The position numbers and the translations under genes are program-made. The notes beneath the pieces are model-generated. The model was not told the DNA's origin. It did not search any database and was given only the letters and a program-made list of their open reading frames with translations. A DNA stretch of 64,000 nucleotides. It comes from Acidisphaera sp. GTDB taxonomy: Bacteria; Pseudomonadota; Alphaproteobacteria; Acetobacterales; Acetobacteraceae. This document shows, piece by piece, positions 48,847 to 57,955 of this stretch (position 1 is the first letter of the stretch; every line of letters begins with the position of its first letter). The stretch spans positions 1-64,000 of the forward strand of contig JAFAYA010000005.1 in assembly GCA_019240635.1 (NCBI GenBank), in the 5' to 3' direction.

Positions 48847-49592
48847 CCCAGGACGCCGCGAACAGCGCGACCGGCGGCCGCTTCCGCTCGGCGGGCGCGA
48901 CGCACGCCGGCGCGGTGCGCAGCTACAACCAGGACCACTACGTGAACCGGCCGGATCTCGGCCTGTGGGCGGTCGCCGACGGCGCCGGCGGCCACCAGGA
49001 CGGCCACGTCGCCGCCGGCATGATCGCCGAGGCGCTGGAGGCCATCCCGCCCGGCCTCGGTGCGGGCGAGATGCTCGCCCAGGTCCGCCACCGCATGACC
49101 GAGACGCACGACAGGCTGCGGGCCGAGGCGGCGCAGCGCGCCGGCCAGGCGACCATCGCCTCCACCGTCGTCGTGCTGCTGGCCTGCGATGCGCATTTCG
49201 CCTGCCTCTGGGCCGGCGATTCCCGCGCCTACCTGCTGCGCGCCGGTCGGTTCACGCAGGTCACGCGCGACCACAGCCTGGTGCAGGAGCTGGTCGAGGC
49301 CGGCGCCATCACCGCCGAGCAGGCGGAGCGTCACCCGCACGCCAACGTCATCACCCGCGCGATCGGCGCGGATGTCGAGCTGGAGCTGGACAAGGTGACC
49401 GACCGGCTGCTGCCGGGCGACCGTTTCCTGCTGTGCAGCGACGGCGTCAGCAAGACGCTGCCCGAGGCGGAGCTGGCGGCCGTCCTGGCCGACCTATCGG
49501 ACGAGCCGCGTCCGGACCGGCTGATCGCCGCGGCGCTGGCGCGGGAGGCAACCGACAACGTGACGACGGTGGCGGTCGAAGTGACGCGCTGA
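48843..49592 (+). CDS. pppA: PP2C-family serine/threonine phosphatase (PppA-like, T6SS-associated)
   Basis: GATHAGAVRSYNQDHYVNRPDLGLWAVADGAGGHQDGHVAAGMI...LWAGDSRAYLLRAGRFTQVTRDHSLVQELVEAG...LLCSDGVSKTLPE...ATDNVTTVAVEV. Confidence 0.93.
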   Translation: MTQDAANSATGGRFRSAGATHAGAVRSYNQDHYVNRPDLGLWAVADGAGGHQDGHVAAGMIAEALEAIPPGLGAGEMLAQVRHRMTETHDRLRAEAAQRAGQATIASTVVVLLACDAHFACLWAGDSRAYLLRAGRFTQVTRDHSLVQELVEAGAITAEQAERHPHANVITRAIGADVELELDKVTDRLLPGDRFLLCSDGVSKTLPEAELAAVLADLSDEPRPDRLIAAALAREATDNVTTVAVEVTR

Positions 49593-49628
49593 AGCAATGC
49601 CGCTAATCGCGGCGTCGGCGCTGGCGCG

Positions 49629-50339
49629 CTACCACGCGATCTCCTGGTTCCGGTAGTCCACGAACACGTGCCCGCCGGTGCGCCGGCGCTTCTCCAGCGT
49701 CTCCGCGATGCCGCGCGTGCTGGTCGCCACATCGAGCGGCGCGCCGCTGCCCCCCATGTCCGTGCGCACCCAGCCGGGATGCACGCTGAGGATGGTGCGG
49801 CCGGCGCCACGGCGCGCGGCGAAGCTGCGCGTCAGCGTATTCAGCGCGGCCTTGCTGGCGCGATATAGCTCCCAGCCGCCGGCGGTGTTGCCGGCGACGC
49901 TGCCGAGGCCGGAGGTCATGAAGCCGATCGTGCCGTCCGGCGCGACGCGCTCGATCAGCCGGTCGGCGAGCCGGACCGGGCTGATCGCATTCGTCGTGAG
50001 CACGCGGTCGATATCGGCCTGGGCCACCTCACTGATCGGCAGGTCGCGCGCCGCGGAGATGCCGGCGTTGACGAACAGCAGATCGAATTTTTCCGCAGCC
50101 AGCCGTTCCGCCAGAGAATCGACCTGGCCGACATCGTTCATGTCCAGCGTCTCGACGCGCAGCCTGTCCTGGAACTCCCGGCGCAGTGCGTCGAGCGCGT
50201 CGGAGGGCGTGCGCACGGTCGCGAGGACGCGCCAGCCGCGCCGCAGATGCTCATGCACGAGGCCGAGGCCGAGGCCGCGCGAGGCGCCGATGATCAGCGC
50301 ACTGCCCGGCGTCGCGCCGTCGCCGTGCGTTCCGCTCAT
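49629..50339 (-). CDS. SDR family oxidoreductase
   Basis: ALIIGASRGLGLGLVHEHLRRGWRVLATVRTPSDALDALRREF...LLFVNAGISAARDLPISEVAQADIDRVLTTNAISPVRLADRLI. Confidence 0.9.
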   Translation of the reverse strand: MSGTHGDGATPGSALIIGASRGLGLGLVHEHLRRGWRVLATVRTPSDALDALRREFQDRLRVETLDMNDVGQVDSLAERLAAEKFDLLFVNAGISAARDLPISEVAQADIDRVLTTNAISPVRLADRLIERVAPDGTIGFMTSGLGSVAGNTAGGWELYRASKAALNTLTRSFAARRGAGRTILSVHPGWVRTDMGGSGAPLDVATSTRGIAETLEKRRRTGGHVFVDYRNQEIAW

Positions 50340-50403
50340 TGTCGATCTCCCGGAATTTGCTGATCCAGATAGGTCGGGCGGAGCCGGGCGCAACCCGGGC
50401 GGA

Positions 50404-51597
50404 TCAGGCCGTCTCCTCCCGCGCGATCTCGGCGAACACCTCCTCCGTGTGCTCGCCGAGACGCGGCGCCGGCCGGCGGAAGCCGCCGGGCGTGCCGTCG
50501 AGGCGCGGCACGACGTTCGGCATCGCCACCTCGCCCATGCCCTCGTCCGGCAGGCGCACGAACGCTTCCCGGCCGATGACATAGGGATGATCCACCAGCT
50601 CGGCGATCGAGCAGACCGGGCCCACCGTCACCGCAGCCGCCGCGAACAGGGCGAGGTTCTCGGCCTGCGTGCGTTGCGCGATGAACGCGCCAATGATGCC
50701 GTCGAGTTCGTCGCGATGCGCCACGCGGTCGGTGTTGGTGCGGAAGCGCGGATCGTCGGCCAGCGCCGCCCCGCCGATCGTGCGCAGGATGCGCTCGGCC
50801 ATCGACTGCATGGAGCCGGACATCGCGACGTAGCGGCCGTCCTCGCAGGCATAGACGTTGCGCGGTGCCGACTGGGTGGACTGGTTGCCGGTGCGGATCT
50901 CGGCCTGGCCGGTCAATGAGAAATTCGCGGCCGCCGCGCCGAGCACGGAGACCATCGGCTCGAACAGCGAGAGGTCGATCACCTGGCCGCGCCCGCCGTT
51001 CGTCTCGATCTGGCGCAGCGCGACCATCGTGGCGTACGCGCCGTAGAGGCCGGCGATCATGTCGGCGAGAGCGAGCGGGGGCACCGCGGGCGGCTTGTCC
51101 GGAAAGCCGTTGAGATGTGCAAAGCCGGACATCGCCTCCACCAGCGTGCCGAAGCCCGGACGGTCGCGATACGGTCCGGTCTGTCCCCAGCCGGAGACGC
51201 GCAGCACGATCAGCGCGGGATTGACGGCGTGCAGCGCGTCCGCGCCGAAGCCCCAGCGCTCGAGCGTGCCGGGAACAAAATTCTCGACGAGCACCTGGCT
51301 GCGCACCAGCAGATGGCGAAATCGAGCGCGCCCCTCCTCCGCCTTGATGTCCAGTGCGACGCTGCGCTTGTTGCGGCCATACACCTTCCAGTGCGTGTCC
51401 TGGCCTTTGGTGCGCCAGTTGCGCAGGTCGTCGCCACGGCCGGGCTGCTCGATCTTTATGACGTCGGCACCGAAATCGGCGAGCAGCATGGTCGCCATGT
51501 TGCCGGCGACGAGGCGCGACAGGTCGAGCACGCGCACGCCATGCAGCGGGCCGTGCCTTTCCGGCTCGAAGTCGCGCCTCGGCAGAGCGGCCGTCAT
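50404..51597 (-). CDS. CaiB/BaiF family CoA-transferase
   Basis: GVRVLDLSRLVAGNMATMLLADFGADVIKIEQPGRGDDLRNWRTKGQDTHWKVYGRNKRSVALDIKAEEGRARFRHLLVRSQVLVENFVPGTLERWG. Confidence 0.92.
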   Translation of the reverse strand: MTAALPRRDFEPERHGPLHGVRVLDLSRLVAGNMATMLLADFGADVIKIEQPGRGDDLRNWRTKGQDTHWKVYGRNKRSVALDIKAEEGRARFRHLLVRSQVLVENFVPGTLERWGFGADALHAVNPALIVLRVSGWGQTGPYRDRPGFGTLVEAMSGFAHLNGFPDKPPAVPPLALADMIAGLYGAYATMVALRQIETNGGRGQVIDLSLFEPMVSVLGAAAANFSLTGQAEIRTGNQSTQSAPRNVYACEDGRYVAMSGSMQSMAERILRTIGGAALADDPRFRTNTDRVAHRDELDGIIGAFIAQRTQAENLALFAAAAVTVGPVCSIAELVDHPYVIGREAFVRLPDEGMGEVAMPNVVPRLDGTPGGFRRPAPRLGEHTEEVFAEIAREETA

Positions 51598-52499
51598 CGC
51601 GCGGCGCGCCGGCGGATCGCGGCGTCGCGCTCCAGCACCGCGCGCGCCTGGTCGACGACCGGCAGGTCGAGCATGCGGCCTTCGTGCTGCACGGCGCCGC
51701 TGCCCTCGCGCAACCCTGCTTCGAAGGCGGCGACGATGCCCTGCGCGTTCGCGATCTCCTCGGCGGTCGGAGAAAATTCCTCGTTCAGCACCGTCACCTG
51801 GTTGGGATGGATGCAGGAGGCGCCCGCGAAACCGAGCCGCCGGGCGCGGCGCACCACCGCGCGGAACGCCTCGATGTCGGAAAAATCGGCGATCGAGCCG
51901 ACATAGCCGAACGGCAGCACGCCCGCGGCGCGCGCGGCGATCGCCGCCAGCATTTTCGGCACGAACAGGCTGTCCGCGTCCGGCACCATGCCCATCGCGC
52001 TGGAAAGATCCTCGCTGCCGACGGTAATGCCGATGACGCGCGGATGCGCCGCGGCGATCTCGTTGATGCGGGTGAGCCCCTCCGGCGTCTCGATCAGCAG
52101 CAGCAGGCCGGTGTGGCCGGCCGCCAGGCCGCGCTCGCGTTCCAGTTCGTCCAGCACTTCGGCGGCCGCGTGGACGTGCGCGGCGTTCGGCACTTTCGGC
52201 AGCAGCAGCGCCGTGACATCCGGGCCGACGCAGGCCTCCATGTCGGCGAGCGCCATGCGCCAGGGCCGGTTGATGCGCACCAGCACGTCGGGCCCGCCTG
52301 CCGCGACGATGCGCGCGGCCTCGGCAACGCGGCCGCGCGCTTCCGCCTTGCGCGCCGGCGGGATGCTGTCCTCGAGGTCGAGCAGGATGCCGTCCGCGCC
52401 GCGCTTGGCCGCGCCGGCGACGAAGCGGTCGTTGATGGCCGGGACGAACAGCAGCGACCGCCAGAGCGGCCGGCGGGATGTGGCGGGCGTGGTGTTCAT
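51594..52499 (-). CDS. HpcH/HpaI aldolase / CitE-like CoA ester lyase
   Basis: RSLLFVPAINDRFVAGAAKRGADGILLDLEDSIPPARKAEARGRVAEAARIVAAGGPDVLVRINRPW...GITVGSEDLSSAMGMVPDADSLFVPKML...CIHPNQV. Confidence 0.92.
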   Translation of the reverse strand: MNTTPATSRRPLWRSLLFVPAINDRFVAGAAKRGADGILLDLEDSIPPARKAEARGRVAEAARIVAAGGPDVLVRINRPWRMALADMEACVGPDVTALLLPKVPNAAHVHAAAEVLDELERERGLAAGHTGLLLLIETPEGLTRINEIAAAHPRVIGITVGSEDLSSAMGMVPDADSLFVPKMLAAIAARAAGVLPFGYVGSIADFSDIEAFRAVVRRARRLGFAGASCIHPNQVTVLNEEFSPTAEEIANAQGIVAAFEAGLREGSGAVQHEGRMLDLPVVDQARAVLERDAAIRRRAAR

Positions 52500-52643
52500 G
52501 GTGTGGCACTCACGGCGGTGGAGTGTGGTCCTGTTCGGGCGCTGCGTTCAAGGCCCGCGCCTGCGGCGGGGTCGAGCGCATCGCGTTGCTGCCCGCGGCG
52601 ATGGCTGTATGCTGGCCTTCGGGAGTGAACCAGGGACGGCAGA

Positions 52644-53897
52644 ATGGGAGCGGACAAAAGCTGCCTCGCAGGTGTGCGGGTGCTCGACCTCTCGCAGTTC
52701 GAGGCCGGACCCTCCTGCACGGAGGCGCTGGCCTGGCTCGGCGCGGAGGTCGTGAAGGTCGAGAACCCGCGCGGCGGCGACCAGGGGCGGGGGATCAGCC
52801 TCGGCAACATCGAAGGCACGGATTCCCACTACTTCCTGATGCTGAACGCCAACAAGAAGTCGCTGGCGGTCAACCTGAAGGCGGCCGAGGGCGTCGCGCT
52901 GGTGAAGCGGCTTGCGCAATCCGCCGACGTCTTCGTCGAGAATTTCGCGCCGGGTGCGATCGAGCGCCTCGGCCTCGACTACCCGTCCATCCGTGCGGTC
53001 AATCCCGGCATCGTCTATGCGCAGGTGAAAGGGTTCGGCGAAGGCAGCCCGTACGCCGGCAATCTCGCCTTCGACATGATCGCCCAGGCCTGCGGCGGCG
53101 TGATGAGCGTCACCGGCATGCCGGACGGGCCGCCGGTCAAGCCCGGCCCGACCTTCGGCGACACCGGCACCGGCATGCTGCTCGCCATCAGCATTCTGGG
53201 CGCGCTCTACCGCCGCCGCGAAACCGGCGAGGGCCAGCTTCTTCAGGTCGCGATGCAGGACGCGATGCTGCACTACATGCGCATCGCCTTCGCCACCCAG
53301 GCCAAGAACGGCTACACGCCGGCGCGGCGCGCCGGTGCCGCGAGCGTCTCCGGCCAGAACGCGCCCTGCGGCATCTATCCGTGCCGGCCCGGCGGGCCGA
53401 ACGACTACGTCTACATTTATACGAGCCGCGGCAACCCCGAGCACTGGCGCCGCCTGCTCGCGGTGATCGGGCGCGAGGATCTCGTGGACGATCCGCGCTT
53501 TGCCACCGGGCTCGCGCGCTCGCAGCACGCGGCGGAGCTCGACGCGATCATCGGCGAGTGGACGCGCGGGCGCGACAAGCATGAGGCGATGCGCGTGATC
53601 GGCGCCGCCGGCGTGCCGGCCGGCGCGGTGCTGGACACGCTGGAGCTGCACGACGACCCGAGCTTCGAGCAGCGGCGGATCATGCAGGTGATGCGCCACC
53701 CGGTGGCGGGTGGCGTGAAGATGCCGGCCTGGCCGGTGCGCCACGACGGCGCGCCGCCGCAGGTGCAACCCGCGCCGCTGCTCGGCGAGCACACCGCCGA
53801 CGTGCTCGCCCGCTGGCTCGACCTGCCGCCCCCGGAGTTCGGCGCGCTTGAAGCGTCCGGCGTGGTCGGCACGAAGCAGCATGCGCGCACGCGCTGA
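52644..53897 (+). CDS. CaiB/BaiF (formyl-CoA transferase-like) CoA-transferase
   Basis: LAGVRVLDLSQFEAGPSCTEALAWLGAEVVKVENPRGGDQGRG...SHYFLMLNANKKSLAVNLKAAEGVALVKRLAQSADVFVENFAPGAIERLGLDY...GDTGTGMLLAISILGALYRRRETGEGQLLQVAMQDAM. Confidence 0.92.
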   Translation: MGADKSCLAGVRVLDLSQFEAGPSCTEALAWLGAEVVKVENPRGGDQGRGISLGNIEGTDSHYFLMLNANKKSLAVNLKAAEGVALVKRLAQSADVFVENFAPGAIERLGLDYPSIRAVNPGIVYAQVKGFGEGSPYAGNLAFDMIAQACGGVMSVTGMPDGPPVKPGPTFGDTGTGMLLAISILGALYRRRETGEGQLLQVAMQDAMLHYMRIAFATQAKNGYTPARRAGAASVSGQNAPCGIYPCRPGGPNDYVYIYTSRGNPEHWRRLLAVIGREDLVDDPRFATGLARSQHAAELDAIIGEWTRGRDKHEAMRVIGAAGVPAGAVLDTLELHDDPSFEQRRIMQVMRHPVAGGVKMPAWPVRHDGAPPQVQPAPLLGEHTADVLARWLDLPPPEFGALEASGVVGTKQHARTR

Positions 53898-53909
53898 ACG
53901 GAGGGGCAC

Positions 53910-55562
53910 ATGGCGGAGCTGACGGGCTCGGAAATTCTGGCGCGCTGCCTCAGGAAGGAGGGGGTGGACACCTTCTTCTTCATCATGGGCGGGCCGATGC
54001 TGCTGGCGGAAGCCTCCTGCATCAAGGAGGGCCTTCGGCCGATCGACGTGCGCCACGAGCAGGCCGCGGTGTTCATGGCGCAGGCCTATAGCCGGCTGCT
54101 GCAAAAGCCCTCGGTGTGCATGGCGGCGAGCGGCCCCGGCGTGACCAACCTGATCACCGGCTGCGCCAACGCACTGATCGACTGCGCGCCGGTGGTGTCG
54201 TTCGGCGGATCGAGCCCGATCGGCCAGTTCGGCCGCCAGGTGTTCCAGGAGATCGACCAGCTCGCGATGATGCGGGGCTGCACGAAGTGGGCGGATCGCG
54301 TCTACAACCTCAAGCGCATCCCCGAGCAGGTGAACACCGCCTTCCAGAAGGCGATGAGCGGCAAGCCGGGCCCGACCTATCTCGATTTTCCCGGCGACAT
54401 CCTCTACGCGAAAATCCCCGAGGAAGACGTGAAGTGGGAGCTGGCCGGCCGGCCGCTGCTGCGCGCCCGGCCGATGGGCGATCCCGAGCGCATCGACGCG
54501 CTCGTTGCCGCGCTGGAGCGGGCGCAACGGCCGGTGATCGTTTCGGGCAGCGGCGTGATCTGGTCGCGCGCGTGGGATGATCTGCGCCGCCTCGTGGAGA
54601 CCGCCGGCATCCCGTTCTACACCACGCCGCAGGGCCGCGGCGTGCTGCCCGATGACCATTTTCTCTCCTTTCTGACGATGCGCAGCGCGGCATTCCGCGA
54701 GGCTGATCTGATCCTCGTTGTCGGGACGCGGATGAACTACATCATCAGCCACGCCGCGCCGCCGCGCTTCGCCGCCGACGCGGTGATCGCGCGCATCGAC
54801 ATCGACGCCGACGAAATCGCCACGGCCGCCCGCCGCGTCGACGTCGGCATCGTCGGCGATTGCCGCATGGTGCTGGAGCAAATTCTTGGCGCGATCGACG
54901 GCAAGGATCTCTCCGCGCGTTACGCGGACTGGCGGCGCAAGCTGCAGCACGGCGAGGCGGCAAAGCGCGAAGCTCCCGGCGCCAACCTCTGGTCGGAAGA
55001 CGGCGACATCCACCCGCTGCGTCTCTGCGAAGAGATCAAGAATTTCATGCAGCGCGACGCCATCCTCGTGGTGGACGGCCAGGAAATCCTCAACTACGGC
55101 CGCCAGTCGATGCCGACCTACGCGCCCGGCCACCGGCTCAATTCCGGCCCGTTCGGCACGATGGGCGTCGGCCTGCCGTTCGGTCTCGGCGCAAAAGTCG
55201 CGAAGCCGGACAAGCAGGTCATCGTGGTGCACGGCGACGGCAGCTTTGGCCTGAACGCGATGGAACTGGACACCGCGGTGCGCCACAAGATACCGGTGCT
55301 GGTGGTGATCAGCCTGAACGGCGGCTGGACGGCCGACGCGAAGGGCGAAAAGCCCGGCCGTGCGCTCGGCTACACCCGCTACGACAAGATGGCCGAGGCG
55401 CTCGGCTGCCACGGCGAATACGTAACGCAACCCGAAGAAATCCGCCCGGCGCTGGAGCGTGCGCAGAAGCAGGTGGACGAGGGAAGGGTCGCGCTGGTCA
55501 ACGTACGCACGGATTTCCGGGCGCGGGCGGGGACTTTGGCGTTCTCCGATTATTCGACGTAG
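53910..55562 (+). CDS. ThDP-dependent enzyme, oxalyl-CoA decarboxylase / 2-hydroxyacyl-CoA lyase-like
   Basis: RHEQAAVFMAQAYSRLLQKPSVCMAASGPGVTNLITGCANALIDCAPVVSFGGSS...ADLILVVGTRMNYIISHAAPPRFAADAVIARIDIDADEI...VHGDGSFGLNAMELDTAVRHKIPVLVVISLNGGWTAD. Confidence 0.88.
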   Translation: MAELTGSEILARCLRKEGVDTFFFIMGGPMLLAEASCIKEGLRPIDVRHEQAAVFMAQAYSRLLQKPSVCMAASGPGVTNLITGCANALIDCAPVVSFGGSSPIGQFGRQVFQEIDQLAMMRGCTKWADRVYNLKRIPEQVNTAFQKAMSGKPGPTYLDFPGDILYAKIPEEDVKWELAGRPLLRARPMGDPERIDALVAALERAQRPVIVSGSGVIWSRAWDDLRRLVETAGIPFYTTPQGRGVLPDDHFLSFLTMRSAAFREADLILVVGTRMNYIISHAAPPRFAADAVIARIDIDADEIATAARRVDVGIVGDCRMVLEQILGAIDGKDLSARYADWRRKLQHGEAAKREAPGANLWSEDGDIHPLRLCEEIKNFMQRDAILVVDGQEILNYGRQSMPTYAPGHRLNSGPFGTMGVGLPFGLGAKVAKPDKQVIVVHGDGSFGLNAMELDTAVRHKIPVLVVISLNGGWTADAKGEKPGRALGYTRYDKMAEALGCHGEYVTQPEEIRPALERAQKQVDEGRVALVNVRTDFRARAGTLAFSDYST

Positions 55563-55695
55563 CAGGCGATGCGAACGAGCCGAGCGGCTTTGCCGGCGTA
55601 ACACGCGCGGGCGCCACCGCCCGGGCGAGGCGGTCAAACGCTGCGACCCCGACAACACCCCAGGACCGTCATTCCACGTCAGAAGGGAATATCAC

Positions 55696-57009
55696 ATGAG
55701 TTGCTGCAGGCATCCTGGACCACTGCGCCGGCGCGCCGTACTGTCGGGGCTTGCCACGCTGCCCGTTGCCGCAGCGGCGCCGCGCGCCAGCCGCGCTGCC
55801 GAGCCGACGCGCATCAAGTTGATCGCCTGGAATTACCAGGTCGAAACCGTCCAAGGCTTCGTCAGCGAGTTCGAAGCCGCCAACCCCGGCGTCAAGGTCG
55901 ATGTCGAGTTCATCCCCTCCGCCCAATACGTGGCGAAGGTCGTGCTCGAGGAGAAGGCCCAGACGCCGTTCGACGTGCTCTATGTCTTCGACAACGTCCT
56001 CTCGCAATGGGCCAGTTGGCTGCAGCCCCTCGACCAGCTACCCGGCGCCCAGCAACTTCAATCGGAGATGCTGCCGCTCGCCCGGCAATCGATGATCTAC
56101 GACGGAAAACTCTACGGTCTTCCGTACTACACCGCCTATTTCGGGATCATCTTCAACCAAAAGATGGCCGACGCGGCCGGCCTCAAGCAGCCGCCGCAAA
56201 CCTACGCCGAGTGGCTCGACCAGGCGCGTGCGGTCAAACAGAAAGGGCTGAGCAAGTCGCCACTGGTCTGGCCGGTGAAATACACCGGCTGGGGCGGGAT
56301 CTGGGTCATCAATACGATGGTCGCTTCCCGCGGCGGAAAGCTGCTGGACCCGAACCTCGAGGTTACCAGGGAAGGCATCGCATCGCTCACATGGTGGGCC
56401 GATACCTACAAGGAGGGGCTTTCCAACCCGGACGACCTTTCTCTCGACCCCAACGATTCAGCGCGGGCCTTCATGAGCGGCGACTATCTGAGCATCCTCA
56501 CCACCAATTTCTTCGCCGGCCCGCAATGGGCGAACAGCCAGAAAAGCTCGAAAACCGCCGGCACCGCTGCGCTCGTTTCCGTACCCGAAGGGCACACCAC
56601 GGTCGGCTTCGCCCGAATGTACTCGATGAACGGCGGCAGCACCCACAAGCCTGAAGCCTGGCGGCTACTGCAATTCCTCGGCGGCAAGGACACGCACGGT
56701 CGGTTCGTGACCCCGGAGCATTGGGTCGAGCAGGGCACGCTCACCTGGGGCTACAAGGGCATCGAAGCGATCCCCGCCGTCGCCGCCTCGCTCCGCTCAT
56801 GGGGCGCCGACCCGGCGAACGTCGCCGCCAACCTCGCCGCCGCGGTGCCGATGGACCAGGTCGTCCCGTTTCAGGCGGTCTGGTACGCCGAGTGGGAGCA
56901 GTATGCGAACGGCGTGCTGCAGGACGTGCTGGGAGGCCGGCAGACCCCCGAACAGGGCGCCAGCCTCTGGTCCGGGCGGGCGAAGGCTCTGGCCGCACGC
57001 TACCGATAG
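55696..57009 (+). CDS. ABC transporter extracellular solute (sugar)-binding protein
   Basis: Signal peptide; TRIKLIAWNYQVETVQGFVSEFEAANPGVKVDVEFIPSAQYVAKVVLEEKAQTPFDVLYVFDNVLSQWASWLQPLDQL. Confidence 0.92.
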   Translation: MSCCRHPGPLRRRAVLSGLATLPVAAAAPRASRAAEPTRIKLIAWNYQVETVQGFVSEFEAANPGVKVDVEFIPSAQYVAKVVLEEKAQTPFDVLYVFDNVLSQWASWLQPLDQLPGAQQLQSEMLPLARQSMIYDGKLYGLPYYTAYFGIIFNQKMADAAGLKQPPQTYAEWLDQARAVKQKGLSKSPLVWPVKYTGWGGIWVINTMVASRGGKLLDPNLEVTREGIASLTWWADTYKEGLSNPDDLSLDPNDSARAFMSGDYLSILTTNFFAGPQWANSQKSSKTAGTAALVSVPEGHTTVGFARMYSMNGGSTHKPEAWRLLQFLGGKDTHGRFVTPEHWVEQGTLTWGYKGIEAIPAVAASLRSWGADPANVAANLAAAVPMDQVVPFQAVWYAEWEQYANGVLQDVLGGRQTPEQGASLWSGRAKALAARYR

Positions 57010-57016
57010 CAACGAA

Positions 57017-57955
57017 GTGCCGACCCTCTCCGACGCGCAGCGTCTTTCCCGCGCCTGGCGAAGGAAAAATCCGGGGCGACTCAAAAAGCCGGATCCGCTC
57101 CTTTGGACGCTGAACGCTCCCGCCGTGCTGCTTGTGCTCTGCTTCAGCGTGCTTCCGCTCGCCTACGTCGTCTATCTCAGCCTTCTCGACACGCCGCCCG
57201 GAGCGCTCGCGGCCGATTTTGCCGGACCTTCCAATTACCGGTTCGCGCTCGCCGATCCATCCGTCATCCGCGCGATCTGGAACACGCTCTACTTCTCGGC
57301 CGCCTCGGTCGGCATCTCGACCCCGATCGGTCTGGCCATCGCGCTTCTGCTCGACAGCGGCATCGCCGGCGCCGGCTGGCTCGTCTTCGCCGTCGTCCTC
57401 GCCTGGGCCGTCCCGGACATCGTGAACGCGATGATGTGGCAGTGGATCTACAACCCGACCTACGGCGCGCTGGATGGGTTGCTGTTCACCGTCGGCTTGC
57501 TGCGGACGTACACGGCCTGGCTGAGCACGCCCGTCTCGGCGATGAACGCGCTGATCTTCGCGTATTCCTGGAAGCTCGTGCCCTTCGCCGTGATCATTCT
57601 CTATCCCGCCCTCCGCTCCGTCCCGCACGAACTGCACGAATCCGCCGCCACCGACGGGGCCGGCGCCTGGGCCCGGCTCCGCCATGTCACTCTGCCGCTC
57701 ATCGCGCCGTCGCTCGCCGTCGCCGTGCTTTTCGGCGTCGTCTGGTCGATGCGCGCCTTCGACATCATCTATATCCTTACCGCCGGCGGGCCGGGGGAGA
57801 GCACGCTGGTGCTGAGCTACTTCGTGTTCGCCCAGGCCTTCCAGTTCGGCGATCTCGGGGCCGCCTCCGCCGTCGCCTGCATTCTCGCGGCCACCACCTT
57901 CATTCTCACCTCTCTCTACATTCGTGCGCTGCCGAGCGAGAAAGATGCGGCATGA
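57017..57955 (+). CDS. Carbohydrate ABC transporter permease (UgpA/MalF-like)
   Basis: LNAPAVLLVLCFSVLPLAYVVYLSLLDTPPGALAADFAGPSNYRFALADPSVIRAIWNTLYFSAASVGISTPIGLAIALLLDS...ESAATDGAGAWARLRHVTLPLIAPSL. Confidence 0.93.
   Translation: MPTLSDAQRLSRAWRRKNPGRLKKPDPLLWTLNAPAVLLVLCFSVLPLAYVVYLSLLDTPPGALAADFAGPSNYRFALADPSVIRAIWNTLYFSAASVGISTPIGLAIALLLDSGIAGAGWLVFAVVLAWAVPDIVNAMMWQWIYNPTYGALDGLLFTVGLLRTYTAWLSTPVSAMNALIFAYSWKLVPFAVIILYPALRSVPHELHESAATDGAGAWARLRHVTLPLIAPSLAVAVLFGVVWSMRAFDIIYILTAGGPGESTLVLSYFVFAQAFQFGDLGAASAVACILAATTFILTSLYIRALPSEKDAA

Noticed and set aside
52548-55658. 1036 aa minus-strand ORF
   Set aside because: Antisense to the CaiB/BaiF and ThDP enzyme genes; composition not protein-like.
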